Below, in pieces: positions 18,992 to 28,437 of a stretch of 64,000 bases of DNA; the stretch's first letter is position 1; each line of letters starts with the position of its first letter. The notes under the pieces were generated by a model. It saw only the letters and a list, made by a program, of their open reading frames with translations. It did not search any database and was not told where the DNA came from. Source of the DNA: Clostridium estertheticum subsp. estertheticum (GTDB lineage Bacteria; Bacillota; Clostridia; Clostridiales; Clostridiaceae); NCBI RefSeq assembly GCF_001877035.1, contig NZ_CP015756.1:2843001-2907000 (forward strand), written 5' to 3'. A program made the position numbers and the translations under genes.

Positions 18992-19052
18992 TTTTGACCT
19001 CCTATAATAATCATTTATCTAAACTGCAATATTAACAATTTTTGAAATATCG

Positions 19053-19328
19053 TTAAACATGAGATTTTTTTAATAATTCATTATCAACATCAATAATTAT
19101 AGTCCTAGACCCTATTTTTTTAACATATTCCCAAGGAACTTCAATAATATCGTTATTTCGAAAAAAGCTGAACTTAGAACTGCCATCGTTTATAATTAAA
19201 AATTTTAAAAAGCCATTCTCATCAATAACTACATCATTACTACCTAAATTGCTATATTTATCACCATCATTAATATTTATGATTTCATATCTTTCCATTT
19301 CACTATACATTTTTACATTGTCTTCCAT
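19053..19328 (-). CDS. ylmC: YlmC/YmxH-family PRC-barrel sporulation protein
   Basis: 91 residues, a single PRC-barrel-like fold (YEIININDGDKYSNLG, then FLIINDG and IIEVPWEYVKKIGSRTIIID). The family is widespread in spore-formers; members bordering dapG and the M16 protease are called YmxH/YlmC. No biochemical role is established. AAGGAG supports the ATG start. It probably shares a transcript with the upstream protease gene. Confidence 0.82.
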   Translation of the reverse strand: MEDNVKMYSEMERYEIININDGDKYSNLGSNDVVIDENGFLKFLIINDGSSKFSFFRNNDIIEVPWEYVKKIGSRTIIIDVDNELLKKSHV

Positions 19329-19412
19329 TTAAACATCTCCTTAACACTTCTCATAAAATAATATGGATTATATTAAGGAGATATACCTTATTTTTATATT
19401 TTGTTAAATAAT

Positions 19413-20687
19413 TTACTTGTCCACGGAAATAACATTACCATCAAAAACTTTTTTAAGCATTTCATTTTCTCTTCCTACATATGATGAATTTATTATACCT
19501 ATTTTGAAGGTCTTTTCCATTACAGCATTTACTTTCATCATATCTATCTCATCTATTTTTTGTAATATTTCTTCAGGCGTATTTATTTTGTCCATAAACA
19601 GAGCTGATTTTCCATTGCTAAACATTCTGCTACTTGTGCTTTCAAGTCCTAAAATATAGCTACCCTTTAACTGTTCCTTAGCTTTACTTAATTTTTCATT
19701 AGTGATTCCTAGTTTCGCAAAGTTACTAACTTCTTTTTTTATAACATCAATAGCAACTTGAGCATATTTTGGATTAAGCCCAGCATAAATGCTTACAACT
19801 CCTGTATTTTTAAATGATGATATATAACAATAAATCGAATAACATACCCCTAAATCTTCACGAACCTTTTGAAATAATAATGAAGACGATCCACCGCCAA
19901 GTATATTGCTTAATAATATTAATGTATAAATATCATCTTCTCCAAGACCTACACCGGGAATTCCTAGACTTATATGAAGTTGTTCAATATCTTTTTTTCT
20001 AAAATAATGGTTATTAAATATTTTTGGGCTACTATATTTAGTAATCTGTTTATTTTTATAGCGCCACTTACCAAAATATTTTTCAACAAGTTTCTCTATA
20101 TTTTCCATATTAAATTTACCAGAAATAGATATTACTGAGTTTTCTGGTATATAATACGAATCTATATAATCTACTATCATTTTTCTATTAAAAGAATTTA
20201 CAGTATCTATTGTTCCTAAAATTGGTAGCGAAATAGAGTCTGATTCCCAAATTGCTTTTGTATGCAGGTCAGCTAAAACATCTTCTGGTGAATCCTCGCT
20301 CATATTTATTTCTTCGACAATTACACCCTTTTCCTTTTCAATATCTTCTTCACAAAAAGTACTGTTAAAAAGCATATCCGAAATAATATCTAATGATAAA
20401 TCAAGGTGAGTGTCTAATGCTTTTATATAAAAGCATGTAGCTTCCCTACTTGTAAATGCATTTATTTGACCACCGACATCTTCAATGGTTTCAGCAATTT
20501 GTTTTGCAGTTCTAGCTGTCGTTCCTTTAAAAAGCATATGTTCAATGAAATGTGATATTCCACTGTTAACTGTATTTTCATTTCTAGAGCCATTTTCCAC
20601 CCATAAGCCTACACTTACAGAATTCACATATTCAATATTTTCAACTGCAATCCTTAAACCATTATCTAACTTAATCAAATTATACAT
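19413..20687 (-). CDS. M16-family zinc protease (YmxG/PepR type)
   Basis: 424 residues. The inverted zinc motif HxxEH is seen in ISHFIEHMLFKGT near residue 45, and the downstream Glu in EKGVIVEEINMSED completes the site. The C-terminal M16 half (GVCYSIYCYISSF) is also present. It is related to mitochondrial processing peptidase. In spore-formers it sits between pnp and dapG, as here. The substrate is unknown. Confidence 0.9.
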   Translation of the reverse strand: MYNLIKLDNGLRIAVENIEYVNSVSVGLWVENGSRNENTVNSGISHFIEHMLFKGTTARTAKQIAETIEDVGGQINAFTSREATCFYIKALDTHLDLSLDIISDMLFNSTFCEEDIEKEKGVIVEEINMSEDSPEDVLADLHTKAIWESDSISLPILGTIDTVNSFNRKMIVDYIDSYYIPENSVISISGKFNMENIEKLVEKYFGKWRYKNKQITKYSSPKIFNNHYFRKKDIEQLHISLGIPGVGLGEDDIYTLILLSNILGGGSSSLLFQKVREDLGVCYSIYCYISSFKNTGVVSIYAGLNPKYAQVAIDVIKKEVSNFAKLGITNEKLSKAKEQLKGSYILGLESTSSRMFSNGKSALFMDKINTPEEILQKIDEIDMMKVNAVMEKTFKIGIINSSYVGRENEMLKKVFDGNVISVDK

Positions 20688-20756
20688 ATGCGCCTCTCCT
20701 TAGTGAGATTTTATATTTATTATGTGCATATTAGTGTTTTTTATTTAAAAAAAATA

Positions 20757-20778
20757 AAAAGGCACCTAAGCCCCTCTA
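20757..20778 (-). terminator. Probable pnp terminator
   Basis: On the minus strand a short imperfect GC-rich hairpin (AGGGGC TTAG GTGCCT) runs into TTTTTATTTTTTTT. The stem is weak but the T tract is long. Confidence 0.5.
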
Positions 20779-20781
20779 TTA

Positions 20782-22908
20782 TTATTCATTCAATTTTTTT
20801 TCATTCTCTTTTTTTTCATTTTCGCTATCTTTCATAGCATCTCTTCTTGAAAGATTTACTCTTCCCTGATTATCTATTTCCATTACTTTTACTAATATTT
20901 CATCGCCAACTGATACAATATCTTCTACTTTATTAACTCTCTCAAAATCAAGTTTAGAAATATGAACTAATCCTTCTTTATTAGGTAAAATTTCAACAAA
21001 TGCTCCAAAAGCAGCAATCTTAGTTACTTTTCCTAAATATATTTCTCCAACTTTAACAGATTTAGTTAACTGTTCAATTATTTCCACTGCTCTATTTGCG
21101 CTCACGCCATCGTTAGACATAATTACAATTTTTCCATCATCACTAGTATCTATTTTAACACCAGTTTCTGCTATAATTTTCTTTATAGTTGCTCCACCTT
21201 TACCTATTACATCCCTAATCTTGTCAGGTGCAACATTTAGTACATACATTCTAGGAGCATACTTTGACATTTCACTTCTTGGAGCTGCTATACATTCATT
21301 CATTTTTCCAATTATATGAAGTCTAGCTTTTTTCGCATCTATAATTGCAGTTTTAATGCAGTAATTAGATAATCCATGAAGTTTTGTGTCAACTTGTATA
21401 GCTGTAATACCATTAACAGTTCCAGCTACTTTAAAGTCCATATCGCCAAAGAAATCTTCTATACCCTGAATATCAGTTATAACTTTTTCTTTAGATAAAT
21501 CATCATTTGTAATTAGTCCCATTGCAATTCCAGCTGCCGGCCTCTTAATTGGAACTCCAGCATCTAATAGTGCCAAAATACTTGCACTTACGCTTGCTTG
21601 AGATGTTGAACCATTAGAACTTAATACTTCTGATACCACACGAATTGAATATGGAAATTCTTCTACAGATGGTAAAAGTGGTTCTACTGCTTTTTCAGCT
21701 AGTGCTCCATGTCCGATTTCTCGTCTTCCAGGTCCACGCATTGGTTTAGTTTCTCCTACGCTATAAGCTGGAAAATTATAATGATGCATATATCTTTTAG
21801 TATCCTCATCACTTATTCCGTCTAGTATTTGTGCTTCTTTTAATGCTCCAAGTGTCGCAACTCCCATAACTTGAGTAAGTCCTCTTGTAAAAAGACCTGT
21901 TCCATGAGTTCTTGGAAGTATTCCTACCTCACAACTTATTGGTCTAACTTCATCAAAAGCTCTTCCATCAGGTCTTCTATTTTCATTTAACATCATATTT
22001 CTAACTATTTCTTTTTGAATATTATAGAAAATTTCACCTATATCTGATTTTTTATCAGCATATTTTTCATCAAATTCAGCGCTTATTTTTGCTTTAATTT
22101 GATCAACCATTACATTTCTCTCATCTTTATCCATTATGTACATTGCTGTCTTCACCATATCAAATGAGAACTTTCTAACTTCACTTTCGAGAGTTTCATC
22201 TATTTTTTTAAACTCAGGAATGTTTTTTTTCTTTCCAAATTTAGCTACAGCTTCTTCTTGGAAAGCTACTATTTTTTTACATGCTTCAAAAGCAAAGTCG
22301 ATTGCAGCTATCATTACATCTTCAGCTATTTCGTCTCCACTAGCTTCTATCATTGTTACATTGTCTTTTGTAGCACAAACTGTAAGCTTCATAACACTTA
22401 CTTTTCTCTCGTCTGCTGTTGGGCTTAATATGAATTTACCATCTACTAAACCAACTGAAACTGTTGCTACAGCATCAGTAAAAGGTATACTTGATATACA
22501 TAATGCAAGTGATGCTCCATTCATAGCAAGTATTTCAGGTGAATTATCTTGTTCAACTGATAGTACTGTACAAACAATTTGAACATCATTTTTATAACCT
22601 TTAGGAAATAGCGGTCTTAGAGGCCTATCTATACCTCTTGCAGTTAAAATTGCTCTTTCTGATGGTCTTGCTTCTCTTTTTATGAAGCCACCAGGAATTT
22701 TACCAACAGCATAAAGTTTTTCTTCATATTCTACACTTAATGGAAAGAAGTCGATACCGTCCCTAGGTTTTTCTGAAGCATTTGTATTAACTAAAACTAC
22801 TGTCTCACCATAACTCATAAAAATTGCACAGTCTGATAACATTCCAACCTTACCATATTCAACTTTAAGCTTTCTACCTGCTACAATCGTTTCTATAGTA
22901 TGAATCAT
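20782..22908 (-). CDS. pnp: Polyribonucleotide nucleotidyltransferase (PNPase)
   Basis: 708 residues from [11 protein letters not shown]. Two RNase PH domains are joined by a helical linker, followed by a KH domain ([17 protein letters not shown]) and an S1 domain ([31 protein letters not shown]). It degrades RNA 3'-5' by phosphorolysis. The ATG has GGGGAGG upstream; an in-frame TTG six codons earlier overlaps this site. It follows rpsO, a conserved pairing. The C-terminus is a short Lys/Glu/Asn tail. Confidence 0.97.
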   Translation of the reverse strand: MIHTIETIVAGRKLKVEYGKVGMLSDCAIFMSYGETVVLVNTNASEKPRDGIDFFPLSVEYEEKLYAVGKIPGGFIKREARPSERAILTARGIDRPLRPLFPKGYKNDVQIVCTVLSVEQDNSPEILAMNGASLALCISSIPFTDAVATVSVGLVDGKFILSPTADERKVSVMKLTVCATKDNVTMIEASGDEIAEDVMIAAIDFAFEACKKIVAFQEEAVAKFGKKKNIPEFKKIDETLESEVRKFSFDMVKTAMYIMDKDERNVMVDQIKAKISAEFDEKYADKKSDIGEIFYNIQKEIVRNMMLNENRRPDGRAFDEVRPISCEVGILPRTHGTGLFTRGLTQVMGVATLGALKEAQILDGISDEDTKRYMHHYNFPAYSVGETKPMRGPGRREIGHGALAEKAVEPLLPSVEEFPYSIRVVSEVLSSNGSTSQASVSASILALLDAGVPIKRPAAGIAMGLITNDDLSKEKVITDIQGIEDFFGDMDFKVAGTVNGITAIQVDTKLHGLSNYCIKTAIIDAKKARLHIIGKMNECIAAPRSEMSKYAPRMYVLNVAPDKIRDVIGKGGATIKKIIAETGVKIDTSDDGKIVIMSNDGVSANRAVEIIEQLTKSVKVGEIYLGKVTKIAAFGAFVEILPNKEGLVHISKLDFERVNKVEDIVSVGDEILVKVMEIDNQGRVNLSRRDAMKDSENEKKENEKKLNE

Positions 22909-22995
22909 ATATTTGCCTCCCCTCAATTCAAATTACCAATATTTGTATAAACATTGGTAGCTAATCGTATATATTTTGCCCTAACCTAAAATAAT

Positions 22996-23014
22996 AGAGC
23001 GGCTAAGCCGCTCT
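22996..23014 (-). terminator. GC-rich hairpin after rpsO (terminator or processing site)
   Basis: AGAGCGGC / GCCGCTCT perfect stem with a 3-nt loop, flanked by AATAATTC and ATTATTTTAGG and lying a few bases past the rpsO stop. It may partly terminate or act as an RNA processing site before pnp. Confidence 0.75.
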
Positions 23015-23017
23015 GAA

Positions 23018-23281
23018 TTATTTTCTTAGTCCGAGTTCTGCTAGAATTGCACGATATCTTTCAATATCTTTGTTCTTTAAGTAACCTAACATACCTTTTC
23101 TTTGACCAACCATCATTAATAGACCTCTTCTTGAATGGTTATCCTTTTTATGAACTTTTAAATGCTCATTTAACTCTGTAATTCTTTCAGTTAAAAGTGC
23201 AATTTGTACTTCTGGAGAACCTGTATCTCCTTCATGTCTTGCATGTTTTACCATTATTTCTTGTTTTGTAGTCTTTGTCAT
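23018..23281 (-). CDS. rpsO: 30S ribosomal protein S15
   Basis: 87 residues from [10 protein letters not shown]. Carries the S15 signature ([26 protein letters not shown]). It binds the 16S central domain early in 30S assembly. GGAGGTG lies at ideal spacing; the longer frame upstream reads through the leader and is rejected. The gene has its own consensus promoter and a structured leader, suggesting autoregulation. Confidence 0.97.
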   Translation of the reverse strand: MTKTTKQEIMVKHARHEGDTGSPEVQIALLTERITELNEHLKVHKKDNHSRRGLLMMVGQRKGMLGYLKNKDIERYRAILAELGLRK

Positions 23282-23293
23282 TTTACAACACCT

Positions 23294-23337
23294 CCGAATA
23301 AAATCCCCATATTCCAAGTAGACCGTTGGTGATTCGG
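23294..23337 (-). promoter_or_regulatory. Putative S15 autoregulatory leader
   Basis: On the minus strand CCGAAT pairs with ATTCGG, enclosing a CCAA / TTGG hairpin, and the 3' arm runs into the GGAGG ribosome site. This matches the layout of Firmicute rpsO leaders where S15 binds its own mRNA. Confidence 0.6.
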
Positions 23338-23362
23338 CTAACTTAGCATAAGGTTCAAATCA

Positions 23363-23391
23363 ATTATAACAAACTAAGATTAAATTGTAAA
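23363..23391 (-). promoter_or_regulatory. rpsO promoter
   Basis: TTTACA and TATAAT separated by 17 bp on the minus strand, one mismatch from consensus. Confidence 0.75.
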
Positions 23392-23415
23392 TTAATTTTT
23401 ACATCTTTACGTTTA

Positions 23416-24336
23416 TTATTCTATTTTCTGATTATAAGCATACTCCTTATCCTTTACAAGCTGCTGCTTTAGTTCCTCTACAGTATTAAATTTAACTTCA
23501 TCTCTTATTCTGTTTATAAAGTTTATTTTAACTATCTCACCGTAAATTTGCTTGTCAAAGCCTAAAATATGTGTTTCTACTGATAATTTACCACCTTCAA
23601 CAGTAGGATTGTATCCTATATTGGTTATAGCTTTATAAAGACAATTATCATATTCAATTACAGTATAATATACCCCTCCCTTTGGAAGAATATATTCCTT
23701 ATTATAATTTAAATTTACAGTTGGAAAACCAATAGTTCTACCAAGTTGTTTGCCGGTAATCACTTTTCCAATAATAGTATGTGGACGTCCTAAAAGTTCA
23801 TTTGCTTTAACAATATTACCCTCAGCAATTAGATGACGAATTTTTGAACTGCTTACAATTTCATCATTCACACTAATTGCATCACAAACATATAGCTCAT
23901 ATCCAAGTATTGTGCTATATGCCTTAAGCATTTCTACATCGCCTAAATTCTTATAACCAAATCTATAATTAAAACCAACAATTATTCCCTTAACATTATA
24001 GCACTTAACCATATTCCTTATAAATTCTTCAGGAGTTATCTTCATAAAATCTTTATCAAAATTAGCTAAATTAACTATATCTATACCTGTGTCTTCCAGT
24101 AATTTTACTTTAGTATCATTATCCATTATAAGCTTTGGGCAAATTTCTTTATTTATAACAGACAATGGATGATTTTTAAAAGTACAGATCATACTTTTAG
24201 CATTATTTGCTTTTGATAATTCCACTGTTTTATTTATAAGGTGCATATGTCCCAAATGTAGTCCATCAAAACTTCCGAGTGCAATAAACGTTTGATATTT
24301 AAGATTAGTTTTAAAATTATCTTCTATAATTAACAT
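23416..24336 (-). CDS. ribF: Bifunctional riboflavin kinase / FAD synthetase
   Basis: 306 residues. The N-terminal adenylyltransferase domain has ALGSFDGLHLGHMHLI and SSSKIRHLIAEG; the C-terminal flavokinase domain has GRTIGFPTVNLNY and the catalytic segment around GGVYYTVIEY. It makes FMN, then FAD. It directly follows truB (12 bp gap), the usual Firmicute arrangement. Confidence 0.95.
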   Translation of the reverse strand: MLIIEDNFKTNLKYQTFIALGSFDGLHLGHMHLINKTVELSKANNAKSMICTFKNHPLSVINKEICPKLIMDNDTKVKLLEDTGIDIVNLANFDKDFMKITPEEFIRNMVKCYNVKGIIVGFNYRFGYKNLGDVEMLKAYSTILGYELYVCDAISVNDEIVSSSKIRHLIAEGNIVKANELLGRPHTIIGKVITGKQLGRTIGFPTVNLNYNKEYILPKGGVYYTVIEYDNCLYKAITNIGYNPTVEGGKLSVETHILGFDKQIYGEIVKINFINRIRDEVKFNTVEELKQQLVKDKEYAYNQKIE

Positions 24337-24348
24337 TTTAATATACTC

Positions 24349-25218
24349 CTATATAAATGATTTTATTAGTCTAACACCATCATCACTTTTATCCGCAATT
24401 CCAATAAAATCATTATCATTATTATATATACTATACATAATGCCAGATTCAAACTTACAAATTAGTGCCTTATCCTTTACTATAACACCATTTAATAAGA
24501 ACTTAATAAATCTATCTTCTATGGTAATCCTAGCATTCGCACTAAAAATAGTTTCTATAGGCATAATATATTTATTTATATTTTCTTCATTTAATTCATT
24601 AATATTTATAGCATTATCAATATGAAATTGACCTGTAGCAGTTCTTTGTAGATTCCACATCATGCCACCGCATTTCAATTTTTCCCCAATATCATAACAC
24701 AGACTTCTAATGTATGTACCTTTAGAACATTTTACCGTGAATTTTATATAAGGTAATTTAATGTCCGTAATATTTATGTCATAAATTGTTATAGGTCTTG
24801 CTTCTCTCTCTATTTCTATTCCAGCTCTCGCTAACTCATAAAGTTTTTTTCCGTTAACCTTTAGAGCTGAGTACATAGGTGGGACTTGCTTTATTTCTCC
24901 TATAAATGATTTAATAGCTAGCGTAATTTCATCTACGCCTGAATTAACTTCACTTTCTTTTAGAATTTTCCCCTCTCTATCATAAGTATCTGTAATAACG
25001 CCCAATTTTAATTCAGTTTCATAAATTTTAAAGTCTCCCATTATATAATCTATAGCCTTTGTTGCTTTTCCTATACAAACAGGTAAAACCCCGCTAGCTT
25101 CAGGGTCTAGAGTGCCAGCGTGGCCTACTTTTTTCACTTTACTGATTTTTCTTATTAAACGCACTACATCAAAAGAAGTAATTCCTGTAGGTTTAAATAC
25201 ATTTAATATACCATTCAT
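24349..25218 (-). CDS. truB: tRNA pseudouridine-55 synthase TruB
   Basis: 289 residues. Catalytic Asp in GHAGTLDPEASGVLPVCIGKATK, plus KTYxxxLxLG-like YETELKLGVITDTYD and a C-terminal PUA domain. It forms pseudouridine in the T-loop of tRNAs. Its ATG overlaps (ATGA) the stop of a leftover frame upstream, evidence that a gene once coupled to it has been deleted. The ribosome site is weak, consistent with lost coupling. Confidence 0.95.
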   Translation of the reverse strand: MNGILNVFKPTGITSFDVVRLIRKISKVKKVGHAGTLDPEASGVLPVCIGKATKAIDYIMGDFKIYETELKLGVITDTYDREGKILKESEVNSGVDEITLAIKSFIGEIKQVPPMYSALKVNGKKLYELARAGIEIEREARPITIYDINITDIKLPYIKFTVKCSKGTYIRSLCYDIGEKLKCGGMMWNLQRTATGQFHIDNAININELNEENINKYIMPIETIFSANARITIEDRFIKFLLNGVIVKDKALICKFESGIMYSIYNNDNDFIGIADKSDDGVRLIKSFI

Positions 25219-25298
25219 TTCATCAACTCTTTTTCTAAAATTTCCATTAATTTAACTTTATCATTATCAAAACTTACTTTAACACTATTTTCATCTTG
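25215..25298 (-). pseudogene. Leftover 3' end of a deleted gene upstream of truB (probably nrnA, DHH phosphoesterase)
   Basis: The 101-bp rbfA-truB gap contains 27 sense codons with no start, reading QDENSVKVSFDND then KVKLMEILEKELMK. The frame ends in a TGA that overlaps the truB ATG as ATGA. Most Firmicutes carry nrnA (DHH/DHHA1 phosphoesterase) exactly here. The tail looks coding (charged amphipathic helix, coupled overlap), but is too short to prove which gene it came from. Confidence 0.45.
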
Positions 25299-25319
25299 TT
25301 AATGATATCGTTAATATTA

Positions 25320-25736
25320 TTAGTCTTCACTTTTTATTTCATCCTCAATCTTTGTTTCTTCTTCAATCTTTTTCTCATGTTCATCTTTATCTTTTGCCTT
25401 TATTTGATGAAAAATATTTTCTAAATGTATTGCACGTTCTATTGTTTCATCTAGCTCTATAATAACCTGAGGAACATGTCTTAACTTAACATGCATTCCT
25501 ATTTCTTTTCTTATAAGACCAGCTGAACTTTTAAGTGCTTGAATTGTTTCTTTCTTTTCAATTTCACTTCCAAATATACTAACATAGATCTTTGTATAAC
25601 TTAAGTCTTTTGTTGTATCTACTTTTGTTACACTAACCATAGCACTTAATCTTGGATCTTTTATTTTGTTTTGAATTGTATTGCTTACATCTTTTTTAAT
25701 TTCTTCATTTATTCTACCATTTCTATAACTAACCAT
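25320..25736 (-). CDS. rbfA: Ribosome-binding factor A
   Basis: 138 residues from MVSYRNGRINEEIK, the usual RbfA N-terminus; AAGGAG lies 11 nt upstream, while a GTG three codons earlier is too close. A single KH-like domain (IKDPRLSAMVSVTKVDTTKDL; LRHVPQVIIELDETIE) assists 16S 5'-end maturation of 30S. A ~25-residue Lys/Glu-rich tail extends beyond the family core. Confidence 0.94.
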   Translation of the reverse strand: MVSYRNGRINEEIKKDVSNTIQNKIKDPRLSAMVSVTKVDTTKDLSYTKIYVSIFGSEIEKKETIQALKSSAGLIRKEIGMHVKLRHVPQVIIELDETIERAIHLENIFHQIKAKDKDEHEKKIEEETKIEDEIKSED

Positions 25737-25756
25737 ACAACCCACTACTCCTTATC

Positions 25757-27832
25757 TTATACTAGTTTTGGTTTTATTTCTTCCATTATGAATGCTTCAA
25801 TGATATCTCCTTCTTTAAGGTCATTGAATTTCTCTACACTTAATCCACATTCAAATCCAGCAGCAACTTCTTTTGCATCATCTTTAAATCTCTTTAATGA
25901 AGCTAAAGTTGATTCAGTTATAACTATTCCATTTCTAAGAACTCTCACGCTACTATTTCTAGTAATTTTACCAGTCAATACATAAGATCCTGCTATTGTA
26001 CCTACATTTGAAACTTTATATATTTGTCTTATTTCTACTCTTCCTAAAACAACTTCTTTATATACAGGATCGAGCATTCCAAGCATTGCTAATTTTATAT
26101 CATCAAGAGCATCATAAATTATTCTATATGTTTTAATTTCTACTTTTTCTTTTTCTCCAACTATTGCAGCATTATTATCAGGTCTTACATTAAACCCTAT
26201 AATTATTGCATTTGATGCAGCCGCAAGTACAACATCAGTTTCTGTTATAGCTCCAACTCCAGAATGTATAACTCTTACTTTAACATTATCAGTGGATAAT
26301 TTTTCAAGTGATTGTCTTACAGCTTCTACAGATCCCTGAACGTCTGCTTTAACAATTACGCCAAGTTCTTTAACAGATCCTTCTTGTATTTGGTTATATA
26401 AGTTTTCCATAGAAACTCTATTACTAGCTTGAAAATGTTCTTCCCTTAAATTTGTTTTTCTAGCCTCAGCCATGTTTCTTGCAGTTTTCTCATCTTTAAT
26501 TACATTAAATCTATCTCCAGCTGATGGTACATCAGATAATCCAAGTATTTCTACTGGTATAGATGGGCCTGCTGTCTTTATTTTTTTACCCTTATCATCA
26601 AACATTGCTCTTATTCTTCCGTAAGTTGATCCAACTATTATAGAATCACCAGTGTGAAGTGTACCATTTTGTACAAGTAATGTAGCAAGTGGTCCGCGAC
26701 CTTTATCAAGTTTTCCTTCTATTACAGTTCCTTTTGCGTGTCTTTTAGTATTTGCCTTAAGTTCTAACATTTCTGCAGTAATTAGTATCATTTCAAGTAA
26801 AGTATCAATACCTTCTTTAGTATGCGCTGATACTGGAACACAAATTGTGTCTCCACCCCAATCTTCTGCTACAAGTCCATGTTCTGTTAGTTCTTGTTTA
26901 ACTTTATCTATATTAGCTCCTGGTCTATCTATCTTGTTTATAGCTACTATCATTGGAACACCTGCAGCCTTACAGTGATTTATAGCTTCTTCAGTTTGTG
27001 GCATAATACCATCATCAGCCGCAACTACTAAAATAACTATATCTGTTATTTGAGCACCACGCGCCCTCATTGCTGTAAAAGCTTCATGACCAGGTGTGTC
27101 TAAAAATGTTATTTTTTCTCCATTAATATTAACAGTATATGCACCTATATGTTGTGTTATTCCGCCAGCTTCTGTTTCTGTAACCTTAGATTTTCTAATA
27201 CAATCAAGTAATGATGTCTTACCGTGATCAACATGACCCATAACTGTAACAACTGCTGGTTTTTTATCAGTACCTAATTCAGCGTCATTTTCCTCAATAT
27301 CTTCATCATCAGCAATTTTTCCTTCTTCAAGGTCTTTTAGTACAGCAAGTGCACCATATTTTTCTATTACTTTTTCAGCTGTTGCAAAATCTATTTCTTG
27401 ATTCATTCCAGCCATAACACCTATGAAAATAAGTTGTTTTATTACTTCAACATAAGGTCTTTTTAATGTATCAGCCAAATCTTTAACTGTAATAGTACTT
27501 TCGATTACTACAACTTCGTCATCGATTGGTTCAACAGCATTGTTGCCACTTCCTAATTCATCACGACCTTTTCTGCCTCTTTTTCTTATGACAACTTTAT
27601 TAGCATCTTCATTAGCTAAGTTTTCATAGTGTTCTACTGTTTCATTTTTATTATCCTTAAGTCCTGAATTTTCGTCACTATAAAGTTCCTTAATTAATTC
27701 AGCATCCTCTTCCTCAATCACACTCATATGATTTTTGGCCTTTATACTAAACTCTTCGAATAGTACATTAATTAATTCTTTACTTGACACTTCTAATTCT
27801 TTAGCTAATTCATATATTCTGACTTTTGCCAA
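25757..27832 (-). CDS. infB: Translation initiation factor IF-2
   Basis: 691 residues from a TTG start giving [13 protein letters not shown], the canonical N-terminus; a GTG three codons earlier overlaps the GGGGGTG site. The G domain has [12 protein letters not shown] (G1), DTPGHEAF (G3) and NKIDRPGAN (G4), followed by domains II-IV. It is a short IF-2 with a compact N-domain, common in clostridia. It delivers initiator tRNA to the 30S subunit. Part of the nusA-infB operon. Confidence 0.97.
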   Translation of the reverse strand: MAKVRIYELAKELEVSSKELINVLFEEFSIKAKNHMSVIEEEDAELIKELYSDENSGLKDNKNETVEHYENLANEDANKVVIRKRGRKGRDELGSGNNAVEPIDDEVVVIESTITVKDLADTLKRPYVEVIKQLIFIGVMAGMNQEIDFATAEKVIEKYGALAVLKDLEEGKIADDEDIEENDAELGTDKKPAVVTVMGHVDHGKTSLLDCIRKSKVTETEAGGITQHIGAYTVNINGEKITFLDTPGHEAFTAMRARGAQITDIVILVVAADDGIMPQTEEAINHCKAAGVPMIVAINKIDRPGANIDKVKQELTEHGLVAEDWGGDTICVPVSAHTKEGIDTLLEMILITAEMLELKANTKRHAKGTVIEGKLDKGRGPLATLLVQNGTLHTGDSIIVGSTYGRIRAMFDDKGKKIKTAGPSIPVEILGLSDVPSAGDRFNVIKDEKTARNMAEARKTNLREEHFQASNRVSMENLYNQIQEGSVKELGVIVKADVQGSVEAVRQSLEKLSTDNVKVRVIHSGVGAITETDVVLAAASNAIIIGFNVRPDNNAAIVGEKEKVEIKTYRIIYDALDDIKLAMLGMLDPVYKEVVLGRVEIRQIYKVSNVGTIAGSYVLTGKITRNSSVRVLRNGIVITESTLASLKRFKDDAKEVAAGFECGLSVEKFNDLKEGDIIEAFIMEEIKPKLV

Positions 27833-27855
27833 ATCATTCACCCCCGAAATTTAAT

Positions 27856-28167
27856 TTATTCAATGTTTTCATTCCATAAGCTTAATAGCTTATTCGTCAT
27901 TTTTTTATCGTTTACGCATAAAACATTAATTTCTGGTCTACCTAAACATTTACCTAAAGTTTCATTTGAAACACCTTCAATAAGTGGTATAACATTTTTA
28001 ATAGATAATCTTTTAAACTTATCTTTAGTATTTACAGCGCTTTCCTCAGATAAAATTATAAGGGTTCCTCTACCATGTGATAGTGCATCTTCACACTGAT
28101 TGTAACCTTCAATAAGTTTACCTGCTTTTTTAGTTAAACCCAAAAATTGAAAAAATTTATTATTCAT
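27856..28167 (-). CDS. ylxQ: L7Ae-family RNA-binding protein YlxQ
   Basis: 103 residues with the L7Ae/L30e fold (KFFQFLGLTKKAGKLIEGYNQ, then LIILSEESAVNTKDKF). Family members bind kink-turn RNA; the role of YlxQ is not well defined. It overlaps rnpM by 8 bp and precedes infB, the standard clostridial and Bacillus order. Confidence 0.88.
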   Translation of the reverse strand: MNNKFFQFLGLTKKAGKLIEGYNQCEDALSHGRGTLIILSEESAVNTKDKFKRLSIKNVIPLIEGVSNETLGKCLGRPEINVLCVNDKKMTNKLLSLWNENIE

Positions 28168-28426
28168 GATTTATCTCATCCTTTAGCTTTGCATAAATTT
28201 CTTCGCTTATTTTGCCACCTAAATTTCGCTCTAACCTTTTTGTCTTATAAGATTTTTCAAAACATTCTATGTTCATGCAAACATATGCACCTCTACCTGG
28301 TTTTTTCCCTATTAAATCTATAGAGATTTCGCCTTCTTTACTATGGACTATGCGCAGTAGTTCTTTCTTAGGTTTCATTTCCATACACCCTGTACACATG
28401 CGCTGAGGTATTTTTTTAACTTTCAT
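28160..28426 (-). CDS. rnpM: YlxR-family RNA-binding protein (RNase P modulator RnpM)
   Basis: 88 residues. MCTGCMEMKPKKELLRIV and GKKPGRGAYVCMNIECFEKSYK are the DUF448/YlxR signature. Bacillus YlxR has been described as binding RNase P RNA (RnpM); that role is taken from the family. It sits between nusA and ylxQ and overlaps the latter. Confidence 0.9.
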   Translation of the reverse strand: MKVKKIPQRMCTGCMEMKPKKELLRIVHSKEGEISIDLIGKKPGRGAYVCMNIECFEKSYKTKRLERNLGGKISEEIYAKLKDEINHE

Positions 28427-28437
28427 AAAACTATCAC

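Noticed and set aside
22136-22582. 148-codon plus-strand frame opposite pnp
   Set aside because: Antisense shadow of PNPase with no ribosome site of its own.
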